A program made the position numbers and the translations under genes. Below, piece after piece: positions 10,961 to 22,535 of a DNA stretch of 64,000 bases. Each line of letters starts with the position of its first letter. Position 1 is the first letter of the stretch. This DNA is from Psococerastis gibbosa. Lineage: Eukaryota; Arthropoda; Insecta; Psocodea; Psocidae. A model generated the notes under the pieces. It was not told the origin of the DNA and searched no databases. It worked only from the letters and a program-made list of their open reading frames with translations. The stretch spans positions 52,325,469-52,389,468 of the forward strand of contig OZ020485.1 in assembly GCA_963971405.1 (NCBI GenBank). The letters are read 5' to 3'.

Positions 10961-11102
10961 ACAGACTTTTTGAGATTTTCCGCCAATGACCGTCACAAAG
11001 CTTTCCTTATACTACGTATAAATTGGAAAGCACAGACTTTTTGAGATTTTCCGCCAATGACCGTCACAAAGCTTTCCTTATACTACGTATAAATTGGAAA
11101 GC
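10961..11102. repeat. Exact 71-bp tandem duplication of an R1 end
   Basis: Bases 10961-11031 and 11032-11102 are identical. Each contains the R1 terminal motif AAGCTTTCC...ACTACGTATAAATTGGAAAGC seen elsewhere in the window. Perfect identity implies a very recent duplication or an assembly artefact. Confidence 0.85.
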
Positions 11103-11367
11103 AATAATTTAAAAAGTAAAAGTTCATAGTCGTCATTGTTTGGAACACAAGTGTTTTGTGTCTTGATGTTGTGGTCGGGAATATAATGAAGTATATTTTA
11201 TTGACTTGACAACGTCTAATAAATCGATGAGCGCTGGCTGGAATACTAGGTGCATGTACGAAAAGTGTGACGTCATGCGTGATGTTCGTCGGTGATGTTG
11301 GTGGATGATGTTTATCCGTAACGCGGTTTTGTAGTGCGGGTTTAAAGCAGATGTAGAAGGTCCATCT

Positions 11368-12065
11368 CAATTTAAATTACACCCATGTCTTCGTCTATTC
11401 TTCCTCTTTCAGGCCATGCTATATTTGTCGGGGTAGGCAAGGGGCTTGGCTTTGGGGTGTGAAACGTGGTGCGCCTAAACTTGGCCCGAAGTTGCCGGTT
11501 TTCATCGAAAATAGACCTTATTCGGGCGCGTTTTTGGGGGTGTTAATATCAATTTGAAAACTTGCCTGCAATTTTCAACCGAAATTAATTTTTAATACCT
11601 CATTAGAAGCAGTATGAATTAAGGTTTCAAACGAGTATAAGTACATATTTTCAAACTCACCCCTTCACCCCTTAAACACGAGTAGAACACAAAATTTGTA
11701 AAAAATGACGCATTTCCAGCAATCCCATTAGTATTGCATGGGCGGGTTTAAAGCAATTTTTTTGGTCTGATGTGGAGGGCCTATCTTAATTTAAATTATA
11801 CCCATGTCTTCGTCTATTCTTCCTCTTTCAGGCCATGCTATATTTGTGGTGATCAAGCAAGGGGTTTGGCTTTGGGGGTTTGAAACGTTAGGGGGTGCGC
11901 ACGATTTTCAACAAAAATAGGCCTCTTTCGGCCGCGTTATTATCTATATAAAAATTCCAACTACTTAAAGGCTTTTCTATTATTTAATTTAATTAATTTT
12001 AAGTTAATTTAGGCGTTGTCACGTTAAACTATCGTCCGTAAACCGACTTTACAACCGACTTACTG
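11368..12065 (+). repeat. R3 repeat family, two tandem partial copies
   Basis: TTTAAATTACACCCATGTCTTCGTCTATTCTTCCTC followed by CAGGCCATGCTATATTTGT occurs at 11368 and again near 11785. Reverse-complement copies lie at 45200-45640 and 46010-46130. One end carries GTTGTCACGTTAAAC...GTAAACCGACTT (12015-12060, and in reverse at 45215-45260). There is no coding potential and the class is unknown. Confidence 0.65.
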
Positions 12066-13226
12066 ACAACCAATTTTTTTTATTACATACATAGCGAAGG
12101 TAGCGTAGAGGAAAAGCTGGGTCTGCGGAATCTCCCTACACCTGATCGGCCTGAGCCGAAAGGGATTTTTTTTCCCGAAAATAACTCCCGAAATAAATCC
12201 CGAGCCGTAAGGCCTGACGGCTACCATGTAAATGATAGATAAATTCATTCAAGAGCTTTCACTTGGTTTGCAGCACGTCATATTTTTATAAAGCCGGAAA
12301 AAGCAATCATACCAGGCACTCGTACCTAACTTACCTTTGGAGTCTGAACCTTAAGGCCTAGTTTCTTATTTAGTATACCAAGTTAAATGTCTGAAATGGA
12401 GCTTTCATTGTGTGATGTGTAACATGACATATCTTTATACTTGAAAATCCTGAGATAGGCCTATGTATACTATATACCTATATACTGTATACATACATAT
12501 GTATCTTTATTCCTACGTTGTCATAATAATAATAATAATTTTTATTATAAATGCAAATAAATAATAATAATTATAAGGACTTTTTATGAACCTATGCCTA
12601 CTTTGGTCCCATTGGTCCCATGTCCAGTGCCAACGACCCTGTTGATTTCGGACATTATTTATATTGTTTCCTTATTAAGTTTTGGCCATTGGCAAACCGG
12701 TACACGTCCTTGATGCCAACCTACACCGGCTACAAGCGATAAAGGACAAACTGAGAGAAGCTTACCATTGACGCCGCAATGTATCAGGCGAAAGCATGTC
12801 TAAGCCAATTACAGATACGAGTCTATATGCCCACTAAACCACCTCTCCCTTCCGAACCCTTCAAGGAATATATAGTATTATTATTGCACCAAGAGATAGT
12901 TTGACCCGACTCCGTCCATTTTTTATCGTATTTCAAAGTTCCTCATAATAACCGAGGAAAATGTGGTCTCCGGGTGGCCTGGAACACCCTGTACAATATA
13001 GATGTACTGTATATTTGTATTTTTTACTGTTGGCGATAAGCCAACATGTAGTAATAGTAACTGGTGATTTAAAAAAACTACAGGCAATTTTTTTTAAAAA
13101 TATTATTAATGTGACCTTTTCTTTTACTGTTAGTGGTTGATTGACGTGCCACCCTCATATACCCCAACTTGAGGGGGCACAGTCCAGTAATTTAAAAGTA
13201 AAAATATACGATTGTTTATATTTTAG
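12066..13226. other. RPRD2 intron 1, distal part
   Basis: AT-rich sequence with (ATA)n runs near 12525-12565 and the second copy of the 8640 repeat (12600-12830). The final acceptor is GTTTATATTTTAG at 13226. I see no gene. Confidence 0.5.
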
Positions 13227-13507
13227 TAAAAATTGATCAGCGCCTTTCACTGTTCTACTTGGCCAACGACGTGATTCAGTACAGCAAGCGGAAGCACCTG
13301 GACTTTGTTGACAGCTGGGGCACTGCGTTGCAGAAGGCGACGACGCTCGTGCGAGACGACAAGGTGCGCCATCGCATCATGCGCATCTTCAAGATCTGGG
13401 AAGAGCGAGGCGTTTATGACGAGCCTTTCATCGCTGACCTTTGTGGTCTGCTTACCACCCACGTCAAGAAGAAGGAGCCAGAGGTGACAGACGCCAACGA
13501 GTTTCAA
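13227..13507 (+). CDS. RPRD2: RPRD2 orthologue, coding exon 2 (core of CID)
   Basis: Acceptor TATTTTAG precedes, and donor CAA|GTAAGT follows. The exon encodes KIDQRLSLFYLANDVIQYSK and then RIFKIWEERGVYDEPFI. FYLANDVIQ and the (R)IFKIWE(E/D)R.VY block are diagnostic of the RPRD family CID, which grips the phosphorylated Pol II tail. FKIWE..VY matches RPRD2 better than RPRD1 (LNIWQERSVY). The exon starts with two bases that complete a Val codon with exon 1 and ends in phase 0. The minus-strand frame over the same bases is a shadow. A decayed BEL element begins 64 bp after the donor. Confidence 0.92.
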
Positions 13508-13570
13508 GTAAGTCGTACTATTGACGCCAGTTAAAGAAAGTTTCACTCTAATTTAGAACCATAGTTAATG

Positions 13571-13960
13571 TTAAATAGTTAAATATACTATGTATATAGT
13601 GTTTAACTTTTTTTCTGCTTTCTGGACTAGTAAATTCAGATACTCCTTCTGGAATCTCTCCCTCAGTTGCCTTCGGATACTTTGCAAGTACTGGACGCGA
13701 CGAACCAAGCTGGCTTCATCGACAGCATCCAAGGAACGCGCCCCAACACCAGGCTTCTCAAGCAGAAAATGTGCAGGTGTTAACGGCTCCAATTCATTCA
13801 CACTATTTGCACAGTACGTCAGAGGTCGGGAATTCACAATTGACTCACATTCCACCACAAGAGTGAGAAGTTCATCTCTAGGCAAGACAGCAGCTCCCAC
13901 TGTTTTCTTCAGGCTAAGTTTGACTACGCCCACCAGGCGCTCAAAGAAGCCATCATACAT
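13571..13960 (-). pseudogene. BEL integrase C-terminal fragment
   Basis: The frame opens MYDGFFERLVGVVK. The ER is the catalytic glutamate region of the integrase core (family form GG.(W/Y)ER(L/M)V). SIVNSRPLTY and PLTPAHFLL follow, both hallmarks of BEL/Pao integrases. The frame ends in a short basic tail. It is separated from the rest of the core by a deletion or frameshift near 13960-14040. Confidence 0.9.
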
Positions 13961-14037
13961 TGTGCATTGGGAGATGCCCGTTCCATCACCAGACGCTTGG
14001 AGGCTGCGAAATCGTCCACTTCAGTCCAGTTGATTTC

Positions 14038-15465
14038 TTATAGTTGGTTTGCTAGTCCCACAAAATTCGTACCGCAGTCATAGTACAAGTAATGACAGGT
14101 ATTTCGTGCCAGGAACCTGCGCAGAGCTCGAACGAAGCACTCAGTAGATAGAGACTCAACCAGGTCGAGGCGCACACATCGAAATACTGCACACGTGAAT
14201 AGAAGCCCCCAGACTTTGCTTCCATCATCTAAGTACATTGGCCCAAACATGTCCATACCCGAATTTTCAAAAGGACATTCTTGCAGTGCAGTGCGTTCTA
14301 GCGGTAACACACTTGGAACAGGTTGAATATTCTTCCCCAAAAGTCTCTTACAACGCGCACATTCCGAAAGAACTTTCTTCACCAAATTTCGGCCTTTGAT
14401 CACCCAGAATCGTTCCCTCTGTTTCGACAGCACTGTCCCAACTCCAGCGTGCTGGCTTTTAAGGTGCACATACTGAATCAGTAGTTTCACAATATCGTGC
14501 TGTGGCAAGATAATTAACGACGTCTCCCACTCTTTGGTCACCACTCGAGACGTAACTCTTAACAAATCATCCGTGCCGCATTGAGTCTGCACCCCAGGTA
14601 TTTGACAATCACCTTCTGACTGCACCACGTACAGAATTCTTTTTTCGGCCTCATCAACTTCTTCATTAGTAATAGGACCCACCTTGCTCTTACGAAAACG
14701 TAATACCCAAGCCACCATTCGAATCAGTTTTAGATAATGGCTAAAGTACCTTGTCAGCCTTACGGAGAATTTTTCGAGGTTAGGTCGTACATCAGCAGTC
14801 AAGACCACTGCGTTTTTTGCTTTAAGTTCTGGTAGTGCTTCTGTCGGAATTGTATCGTCATCAAGTTGGCTTGGCCACAATTCCTCATTCTGTTTTAGCC
14901 ACTCAGGACCAGACCACCAGTTCATTTGTATCAATTGTCGGATGGAGCACCCACGAGATGCGATGTCAGCTGGGTTTAATGCTCCCGGAACAAACCTCCA
15001 ATTTTCCACTAGGCTGCCCAGACGGATTTCTTTCACTCTGTTGCCAACGAAGGTGGCCCAAGGTAGCGCGCGTTTGACCCAGGCTAAGACCGTTCTGGAA
15101 TCCGTCCAGAAATATGTTGGCACCGCAGGAAACCCGTCTTTCAGGCTGTTGTACAACCTCACACCAACACAGACGCCTAGAAGTTCCATTCTTGGGATAG
15201 TGGTATCTTGCAGCGGCGCCACTCTTGACTTGGCAGCTACCAGACGCGCAGTCACCTCGCCTCCTTTATCACACCTGAGGAATATGCAACAGACATACCC
15301 CCGTTTGCTTGCATCAGAAAATACGTGAAGGCTCATTGACCCACTACTCCCACTATTGCCCAAGCGACGCGGAATCTTAACCTCTTCCAGCTCATTTAAC
15401 GTTTGCACCCACCCGTCGAATGGTCCTTGTAAGTTCTCGGGTAGAGGGGTGTCCCAATCAAGCAT
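14038..15465 (-). pseudogene. BEL RNase H and integrase segment
   Basis: A 475-codon frame. It starts with LHVFSDASKRGY (RNase H first Asp), continues with TIPRMELLG and YFWTDSRTVLAW (further acidic residues) and NPADIASRG. Next come the HHCC finger (HLKSQHAG ... CARCKRL) and the integrase core DMFGP and YYDCGTNF. It overlaps the upstream RT segment in a different frame, so at least one indel separates them. It is long and still stop-free, which suggests decay through a few indels only. Confidence 0.92.
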
Positions 15466-15872
15466 GCATCTTGTAGCATTAGTCGACCGGGCAACATGGC
15501 TGGACTCATCATCCCCAAGGGGTCGTACACTGCGTTGATCAGCCCAAGCAATGATCTCTTAGTATCAACATTACCCTGCAGTCGATTCGATACGCCAACG
15601 GAGCTCAAAGTGTCCGTAATCAAGTCCCACTTCAGCCCAAGCACCATAGCAGAATCTCGAATGTCGTCTTTCATTTTCCAAGGGGCATTTGTGGTCCATC
15701 GACGCAGCTCAAATTTTCCCTTTTTCATCCCTGACGAGGATATTTCGATGAAGTTGTCAACAGTTTCTTGCTCATCGAACGAGGTCACACAATCATCCAC
15801 ATAGAATGACTCCTTCAGTACATTAATCAGCCGCTGGTCCTTTTCTTCAGCTTTCTGCGCTTCGTTCTCCAA
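15396..15872 (-). pseudogene. BEL reverse transcriptase, catalytic half
   Basis: The frame contains FYVDDCVTS, the YxDD catalytic box of the polymerase. GLKWD and LLGLINAVYDPLGMMSP follow, a block strongly conserved in BEL/Pao RTs. Upstream, in another frame (about 15875-15965), the residues between the two RT halves can still be read (HCRAVFGVTCSPFLLN), so the break is a small frameshift and not a large deletion. Confidence 0.9.
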
Positions 15873-15965
15873 GTGATGAGCGAGCGTATAATTTAACAGG
15901 AATGGGCTGCACGTTACCCCAAATACGGCTCGACAATGGCGGTAGGCTTGTATTTTATCATTTTT

Positions 15966-17579
15966 TCACCATAGAAAACGCAGAACATCACGGTCCTTTT
16001 CATCAACGACCAGTTGCAGGAAAGCTTGTTTTACATCAGCTGTGACTCCATAAGTCCCTTTGCGGAATCGGGTCAACAATGTGGGTATCAATTGTAGCAT
16101 GTTGGGGCCCGCCAATAAACAGTCATTAAGGGACGCTCGCCCTGGCCTCTTCGCCGACGCATCGAACACAGGTCTGCATTTCGTCTTCTCTCCTTCTTTG
16201 AACACAGGGCGGTGCGGGAGATAATGTACAAATTCATCGCTGTTCTCTGGAGCCTCTTCCACTATGCCTTCCTCTAGCCAGCTCTCAAAAACTTCATCGT
16301 GTGTCTCAAAATTGCCGTCATGCCTTAATTTCTCGGTCACCCTTTTTAACCGTGCCATTGCCAGATCCCAATTTTCATCTAGGCAGGAGGGATAGCCGAC
16401 CTTCCAGGGCAGTTGAACAACATATCGGTCATCTTTTCGGCAGACAGTGTTTTTAAAATGACACACAGCATCATCAACTTCAACCTTTCCACTTGCAAGA
16501 AGAACAGGCTCTTTAATACCAATCGTCTCTAAGTCCCACATGCTCTGCAACTGATTGGAATGCAAGCATAGCGTAACCATAGTCTTGCCCTTTCGTTGTG
16601 AAGTGCACACAATACTCCAGCCCAACTTAGTCTCGATAGCAGTTACTCCATTGCGCAAAACGTGCATATTTCCAGTGAGGATTTTCCCAATGGTATCAGC
16701 TCCCAGTAGGCATTGAATAGGTGGAGGATTAGCTCCCACATCGCTCAAAGTAATGCCTTTTTCTGCTAATGCCGCAAATAATCCTCTGTCATGCATAATG
16801 GATGGCCTATCAATTTGGTGGCATATTTCTTCTTGTGCTATAGCACTCACCTCAACAGTAGGCCCCTCGCGCAGTACGCCTTGAAGCTGCAGCTTGAAGA
16901 TTTTATACTCTTTCGCAGGCTGGCTGACTCCTCCAAACAACCCATGGCTTATAACTTCAGAATGGGTAAACTTTAGCTGCAGTTCCTTCACCACTGTATT
17001 TGAGATGTAGCTGCGATGCGCCCCGTCATCTAGCAGAGCTCTTAACGTGACAGTTTTGTTGCCGCCTACGACTTGCACCAGCATCGTCTTTAAATACGTA
17101 GGCGCAGGTGCATTAACTCCAGTGAAATTAACCACCACTGGAGCACTTCTCTGATCAGCCACTGTGTCCTTAGTAGTTGAATTACGCTCAGGACACATCA
17201 ATACAAAATGGGGCTTTCCACATAGTATGCAACGAACAGTCGTCCTACATTTCACCCTCGCGTGACCAATTTTCAGGCATTTGAAGCAAGCGCGCGTATC
17301 ATTGACAACTTTTCTTCTTTCGTCACTAGTCATCTCTTGTGCCTTAACACAGTTTTCAGAGGCATGCTCTTTACCACAAAATATGCACGCCACATTCTTT
17401 GAAGGCCACTTATTCGTATTTTCTTTGTCGCTGGTACTTATCGGAGTAGATACCGGGGGCGCTCTTGGCGGACAATCCATGGGCTGGGCTAAACGAATGC
17501 GTTCTTCACTTCTGACCTCCTCTTCTAGAAACTGCATTAACTCGTCAAGCGGATTGTGCTCATATGTATCACTATCCAA
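15966..17579 (-). pseudogene. BEL gag zinc knuckles, protease and RT N-terminus
   Basis: A 537-codon frame. Three Cys-rich knuckles stand near residues 65-130 (CIFCGKEHASENC, CFKCLKIGHARVKC, CILCGKPHFVLMC). A DUF1758-type aspartic protease follows, with ALLDDGAHRSYIS where the family usually has DSG. After it come LGWSIVC-like sequence, the linker and the RT start, ending ADVKQAFLQLVV with the first catalytic Asp. The DDG in place of DSG may be a decay change. Confidence 0.9.
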
Positions 17580-17774
17580 CGATGCGTTAGAAGCTTTTAT
17601 GCCTTGACTGCTGTGCCTTCACTGCCTTTCCCACACACGTAGCAATTCTGCGGGCAACAGCTTTTCCACTAAAGGGTATAAAAAGAATGCACAGTTTTCT
17701 GTCGTCATCCACAGTACTTACAACGCACGCAACTGTGTACTGATTTGGTTATAAAGCGTAGCCAAAGTCTTCCT

Positions 17775-18389
17775 TTAGCCACTGAACAAGATAGCTATTA
17801 GTTCCCGTGTATAATGTTCAATAAGTAGCGTTTCCCTTCCGTATCGGTTCTTCAGCACATCTATTGCCTTGACGTAGCTTGCTTCGGTTCGAGGAAAACC
17901 CAGTACAAATTCCTTTGCAGGGCAATCCTTCAGCGACATTAGCAAAAATTGCATCTTTTCTGTACCTTCAATAGTGTTATCTTCATGTATGCGTTCGAAT
18001 TGGGCCCAAAATGCAAGCCATGTATCATACCCCAAAACGAAAGGTTCCAATTGAAATTTGGGGAGCTTCAAACCAGCCATAGCTCCTTCAAGTGCATGAC
18101 CTTGAGGTGGCGAATGGTGAACTTCATTGCTTTTTGTATGTTCAAATTCCACTTCCGCCGTTTTGTCATTGTACGATTCACAAGTAGCGAATTCCTCCTC
18201 AAATGCTTCATCTGACCACGTCACGGCACTCTGATATTCTTCGTCCTTTATTTGCAACCTTCTAAATTTTTCTCGAAGTAAAACGACTCGGCTATCGTCG
18301 ATCCCATCTGTCTTGATTTGTTTGTAGATCATGGTAAATGCCGCCCTCATCCCGCCTCTTTGCTTTTTTAACTGTTCTTGTTTTTCCAT
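17775..18389 (-). pseudogene. BEL gag N-terminus (DUF1759 type)
   Basis: A 204-codon frame with LPKFQLEPFVLGYDTWLAFW, where the family has LPKL.LP.F.G....W..F, and FLLMSLKDCPAK followed by LKNRYGRETLLIEHY. This is the capsid-like part of BEL gag. The next gag stretch (17580-17775) is broken over more than one frame. The start codon is the first Met after an upstream stop. Confidence 0.85.
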
Positions 18390-18738
18390 CTTGGATCGGT
18401 CCTGTCACTGTCGTATTTCCGAATACTTATAAAAACGCGAACTATTTCCAAGCTAAAAGAACACTGCCAAAACTAATTTTAAGCAGCAATTTAATTAAAC
18501 AACTTAATTTCTATAAAACAAGTAACGCGAGTAGCCATTTTCCTCGTTGCCTCTAGACAAAAAATCGAAATGCAGCAATCGAGAGATCGAACGCAATTGG
18601 CGCGAACTAAAAATCTTCACAATACTGTTTATTAATTTTAGCAGGAGGTTTGTTGCAGTTTGCAGTCAGCCCAATTCTTAACTTCGAGTCAGTAGTTTAA
18701 CAATTGCTTGAAGGTGAGAATGAGACTTTGTTTTGCAG
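18390..18738. other. Remainder of RPRD2 intron 2
   Basis: This stretch may hold the leader or LTR remains of the BEL element, but I could not match it to a second copy. It ends with a good acceptor, TTTGTTTTGCAG. Confidence 0.5.
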
Positions 18739-18868
18739 CCGAATTCACTGATAAAGAAAGTGCGAGAGTGCTCATTACTGGAGGATAACACAGACAGCCG
18801 GTACCGACGGGTTCAGGAGTTCAAACTGCCCCTCACTGATGCCGAGAGTATGCGCCTCTCACTCAAAG
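18739..18868 (+). CDS. RPRD2: RPRD2 orthologue, coding exon 3
   Basis: 130 nt, entering in phase 0 from exon 2 and leaving in phase 1 (AAAG|GTAACT). It encodes PNSLIKKVRECSLLED followed by DAESMRLSLK. The position and the hydrophobic helix pattern fit the segment between the CID and the coiled coil of RPRD2 (EELLLYKRSEDQIELKEKQLS region). Sequence identity is modest here, so the assignment rests on splice phase and order. Confidence 0.75.
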
Positions 18869-19369
18869 GTAACTTGGCTCCCACTGGTAGCCAACTACAT
18901 TATCATTCAATTTTATTTCGATTGGGAGGCTCGTTCTCAGTTTGTTGTAGCTCCTTTAAGTCACGGTGGCATAAAAAATAAAATAAAATAAACTTAATAG
19001 GCCTTACGGTTGAGCCCTGTTAAATATAATGTTTAGCTGGTGGTACAGTAGGGCTCTGAACATACGGGTATTCTCACGGCACCATATATTTCTGAAGGGG
19101 CATGCCCGACAGTCATCTACCTTCGTAGCCGCCACTGCTTGTATTCTTTCGCAGAAAATACAAGTGTATATATATATATATATAAGTAGTAAGATATAAG
19201 TATATAGATCCACTATGTGATAAGAATGGATTGGATTCTTGAATTTCAAGTTGAATGATCGTTTAAAGAGTAGGTTGAAACGCAGACTATTGCTTGGCGC
19301 AATAGGAATGACAAGTTAAATAATGGTGTTAAATAATGTCAGACAGGAGACACGGCAGTGACGTTGCAG

Positions 19370-19518
19370 CGGAGGTGGACAGCGGCGTACGCAAGATGGA
19401 GGCCTACGTCAAGGCTCTCGAGACCGAGATCAGCGCGAGGGAGAAGCTGATTGACATGCTGCGCCACGCCATGCTCTTCTACGAGAACCAGCGAGGCGAG
19501 GCCAAGATCGTTGCCAAT
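19370..19518 (+). CDS. RPRD2: RPRD2 orthologue, coding exon 4 (coiled coil)
   Basis: Acceptor GTGACGTTGCAG and donor AAT|GTAAGT. The first two bases complete an Ala codon with the G of exon 3. It encodes SGVRKMEAYVKALETEISAR, then AMLFYENQRGEAKIVAN. Human RPRD2 has the parallel LEEFVNGLDKQV ... AGIFYEAQYKEVKVVAN, so the (I/L)FYE.Q..E.K.VAN block is the strongest RPRD2 signature outside the CID. RPRD coiled coils mediate dimerisation. Confidence 0.92.
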
Positions 19519-19662
19519 GTAAGTACGATGCAAATCATGGTTTGTGGGACACAGCAAGGAATTTGGCACTTGGCATGTTTCAGATTATCATTAAAACGCA
19601 CCCTTGGTCCACTGAGTTTTCAGTTTAACGAGTTTTTTGGTAACTGATTGCCAAGTTTTTGC

Positions 19663-19890
19663 TTTCCAATTTATACGTACGTACGTGATGGTCGAAATTT
19701 TCGATTCCGAGATTTCAACGGATTTACACGTTTTGAGGTACCAGGAACCCAAAAAAGTGGTTTTTACGAAATGTCTGTCTGTCGCTCTGTCTGTCGCTCT
19801 GTCTGTCTGTCTGTTCATCGATTTTCGGGCAAACTACTCGGTAGATTTTGATGAAATTTGGCTCGCAAAAATCATCCCCCGAAACCGTTT
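19663..19890 (+). repeat. R1 family, partial copy
   Basis: Reads GATGGTCGAAATTTTCGATTCCGAGATTTCAAC, then a (TCTG)n block, then GGGCAAACTACTCGG. This is the head of the ~810-bp R1 family described at 52062-52875. Confidence 0.85.
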
Positions 19891-20550
19891 TTTATGAAAA
19901 ATGACTAAAAAATTATTTTTCGGTGGAACCTTTTGTGTGAGATCACTACCAAAGCCACAGATCCTCCTTCTAACTCTAGCGGTGGAGAATGGTTATGAGG
20001 TCCTATATTTTAGAGTTAAAATACAATTTATGAATATCTCTGTTTTATTACCATTATATAGAAACGGGAAAAAAGTAAGTACACTTCAGAATATTAGTTC
20101 TTATCAGCACGACGTGGGGGTAAGGTACATATTTTCTCTAGATGACAAGGGCTGGAACATGGACTGCGTCGACATCATAACCAGAAGACCGGTAGTGGGC
20201 TATTAAGGCTTCAAGGCAGGGCAGGGACCCCATATTGGGCAACTACATCCCACTCACAAATGCCCTCTTCATCATATAAATTGTGTATACCTAAGCTTAC
20301 AGTTATGTCTATTGAAATGGATTACCGTATATCTCAGGTTAATATAGCAGTACGGGTACTAGTAGATCTTTATCGTCGACACATAAACTGTTAAAAATAA
20401 AAGAGGTCGGCTTTCGGACTGTACATGAAGAAGTGGTAAAAGAGTGACCCAGAAACAGCTGCTCACTGATATATAACCTCGGATGACCGTTAAAAGCCCT
20501 GCACCGTAAGAAGATTGTCTCGCCCGTGCGCAACCAATTGTAGCTACAGT

Positions 20551-21127
20551 TAGGGATCCAACGATACTACTGATATAATACTAGTATCGATACTTTTCTT
20601 TCGATATCACTGGTATTGATACCCGATACTTTTCATTCAGTACTTGCAGGTATCGATACCTATTTGCTGGTATTGAATCAAATAATACCTACCACACAAC
20701 TAAACTTTTTCCCGCAATTTTTTTTTTTAATTTTCAAAATAGTCACCAACTTACTGTGTGAGTGTTCTTTCGTAAGCTATGTATAGAGGTTGGCCTAGGT
20801 TAATTTTACGCGCCTGATTATTTATAAATTGTAATTTGCAATTCTCCAGTTTTTATTTATTTATTGAATTCAAGTATTTTTTAGTCATATGTGTGTTACA
20901 TTATAGTTAATAGTTATTTTAGAATATTTATTTATTTATTTAAAGAAGTTACCAGAATTTTTCAAAGGTCCCTTCATACCCTGGTCCATGGATGCACCCC
21001 TGCAGGCTGGCATTCCATTCGATACCAATACCTCATGGTGTCGATACTTTTCTTTCAATACAATACCAGTATCAATACCTACCATTCAATACCGGTATCG
21101 ATACATTTGTAAAAATTTGGATCCCTA
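20551..21127. mobile_element. hAT-type MITE rich in TATCGATA motifs
   Basis: Termini TAGGGATCCAA and TTGGATCCCTA are inverted repeats flanked by an exact 8-bp duplication GCTACAGT (20543-20550 and 21128-21135), the hAT hallmark. Near both ends the element carries repeated GGTATCGATACC-like palindromes, including TATCGATA near 20585, 20651 and 21096. No transposase is encoded. It sits in RPRD2 intron 4. Confidence 0.88.
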
Positions 21128-21388
21128 GCTACAGTGCAGGACCAATAATGGTGCATGCACCAGCAAATTAAGAAATTGCAACGACACAGTTGGACAATCC
21201 AACTCAGGTTTGCATGCTTTGCCAAAGCCCCCCCCCCCCCCCCAAAAAAAAAGAAGGGAAAAGTCAACCCCTAGAGAAAGAGAACCATGCAAAAACACCA
21301 CCCACCATGCTGCTGCAAAGTAACAACACCAATAAATTATTAAAGAACTCAACGCAAAAATAAAATCATTAAAATTAAACAAAGAAAA

Positions 21389-22153
21389 TCATTCAACCCA
21401 CGAATCTGCATCCGGAAAGGCCAGTCGGCGGTCAGAGAAAAATTTCAGATCTTCAACGGCAAAGACTCCCACCAACTGACCATACAAGTTTGCCAATTCA
21501 ATTTGTGAAGAAGAACGGAGCATGGCAATGCGAAACGGACCCTCCCATTTATCCGCTAATGACTTACAGATATTCGCAGAAGCATCGGAGAGAACTGAGT
21601 TGCCTATTAGCAAAAGCAATCCTGTCCACCCAGGCCGATTTTTCAGAAACTGCAAAAAACTGCTGTGCCGCAACGCCATGAGGTATAACATTACAGTTTT
21701 TAAAGCTAATTTTAACAGTATTAGAATTGCTTTTGCGTCTTAATATCTGATTCATCGGATAGAGTATTGAAAAATAAAAAAAATGGCGCGAATATCTCAA
21801 AACTGAAAAAAATGGAGAGGATTGCTTTTGCTAATAGGCAACTCACATGCAACCTACGATAGACCAAATCACCCACTTTGAAAGTGTACGGTTTAAGCCT
21901 CATGTTATAATTGGCGGCTTGCTTAGTCTTATTTTTCTTTGACAATCTCCCACACCTTTGCTTGCCGCTCAGCATTTTCCTTCATGCAACATTGAGGGTC
22001 AAAAGCCGACAATTTTCCTGACAAAAGTTCAGAATGCTTATCATGACGGGACCGCAACACCCTGACAAACATTAAAGAATGCGGACTCGCTCCAGTGGTA
22101 CCGTGAGTAGCAGCATTCATAGCATAAGTTATAAATCCTAGTAGCGCCGTCAC
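21389..22153 (-). pseudogene. LTR-retrotransposon integrase C-terminal relic
   Basis: Minus-strand frames read NAATHGTTGASPHSLMFVR (end of integrase core), then YTFKVGDLVYRR, then LSDASANICKSLADKWEGPF, then FAVEDLKFF. KVGDLV followed by a WEGPF beta motif is typical of the gypsy-type integrase tail. The reading is split by a foldback insertion at about 21598-21843. Confidence 0.75.
21598..21843. mobile_element. Small foldback insertion within the integrase relic
   Basis: The ends TTGCCTATTAGCAAAAGCAA and its reverse complement (21822-21841) bracket about 200 bp of unrelated sequence and interrupt the integrase reading between YRRLHV and LSDAS. This places it after the retroelement insertion. 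Confidence 0.7.
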
Positions 22154-22350
22154 ACTTTCTATTGATGATTTCCACCTTCAGATATGTTTTAGGTGTTCAA
22201 TAGAGTAACAACACCAAATAGGTTGTTTTCCGAAAAAAATATTTGGTTCCGTGCAAAAAATTATGGATAATTCACGCTCCAATACATTGCGTGCCCTGTC
22301 ATTGTTACTACTGTTACAATGTATTGGTCTGTTCGTTCCGGACCCCCCCC
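22144..22350 (+). repeat. R1 family, tail fragment with poly-C
   Basis: Carries GATGATTTCCACCTTCAGATATGTTTTAGGTGTT, a TTTGGTTCCGTGCAAAA block and a C16 run. This is the second half of R1. Confidence 0.75.
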
Positions 22351-22535
22351 CCCCCCCCGGACGGATATTGTGATTGTGATACGTGACATTTTGTGTTACT
22401 TAGGCGTGTACGAGGTGTGCCAATTAAATACACTGACTGGGGCCATAAAAGCTATTTATTTAAAATTACTTACTTTTAGTAATTGTCACCTTCAACATAC
22501 ATCCCTTCCCTATCTACACGTTGCTGCACGCTGAC

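Larger units (their letters stand above)
13571..18389 (-). mobile_element. Decayed BEL/Pao retrotransposon inside RPRD2 intron 2
   Basis: The minus strand holds, in order, DUF1759-type gag, zinc knuckles, DUF1758-type protease, RT, RNase H and integrase pieces in five frame-shifted segments. Frameshifts lie near 17.6-17.77, 15.97-15.87 and 15.4 kb, and an internal deletion lies near 13.96-14.04 kb. I found no LTR pair; the coding remnant runs almost from splice donor to acceptor. The element is dead and opposite in orientation to the host gene. Confidence 0.93.

Noticed and set aside
12525-12570. (ATA)n run resembling a CRISPR-like repeat
   Set aside because: Simple microsatellite without spacers, and the genome is eukaryotic.
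13247-13546. 99-codon minus-strand ORF
   Set aside because: Antisense shadow of the RPRD2 CID exon.
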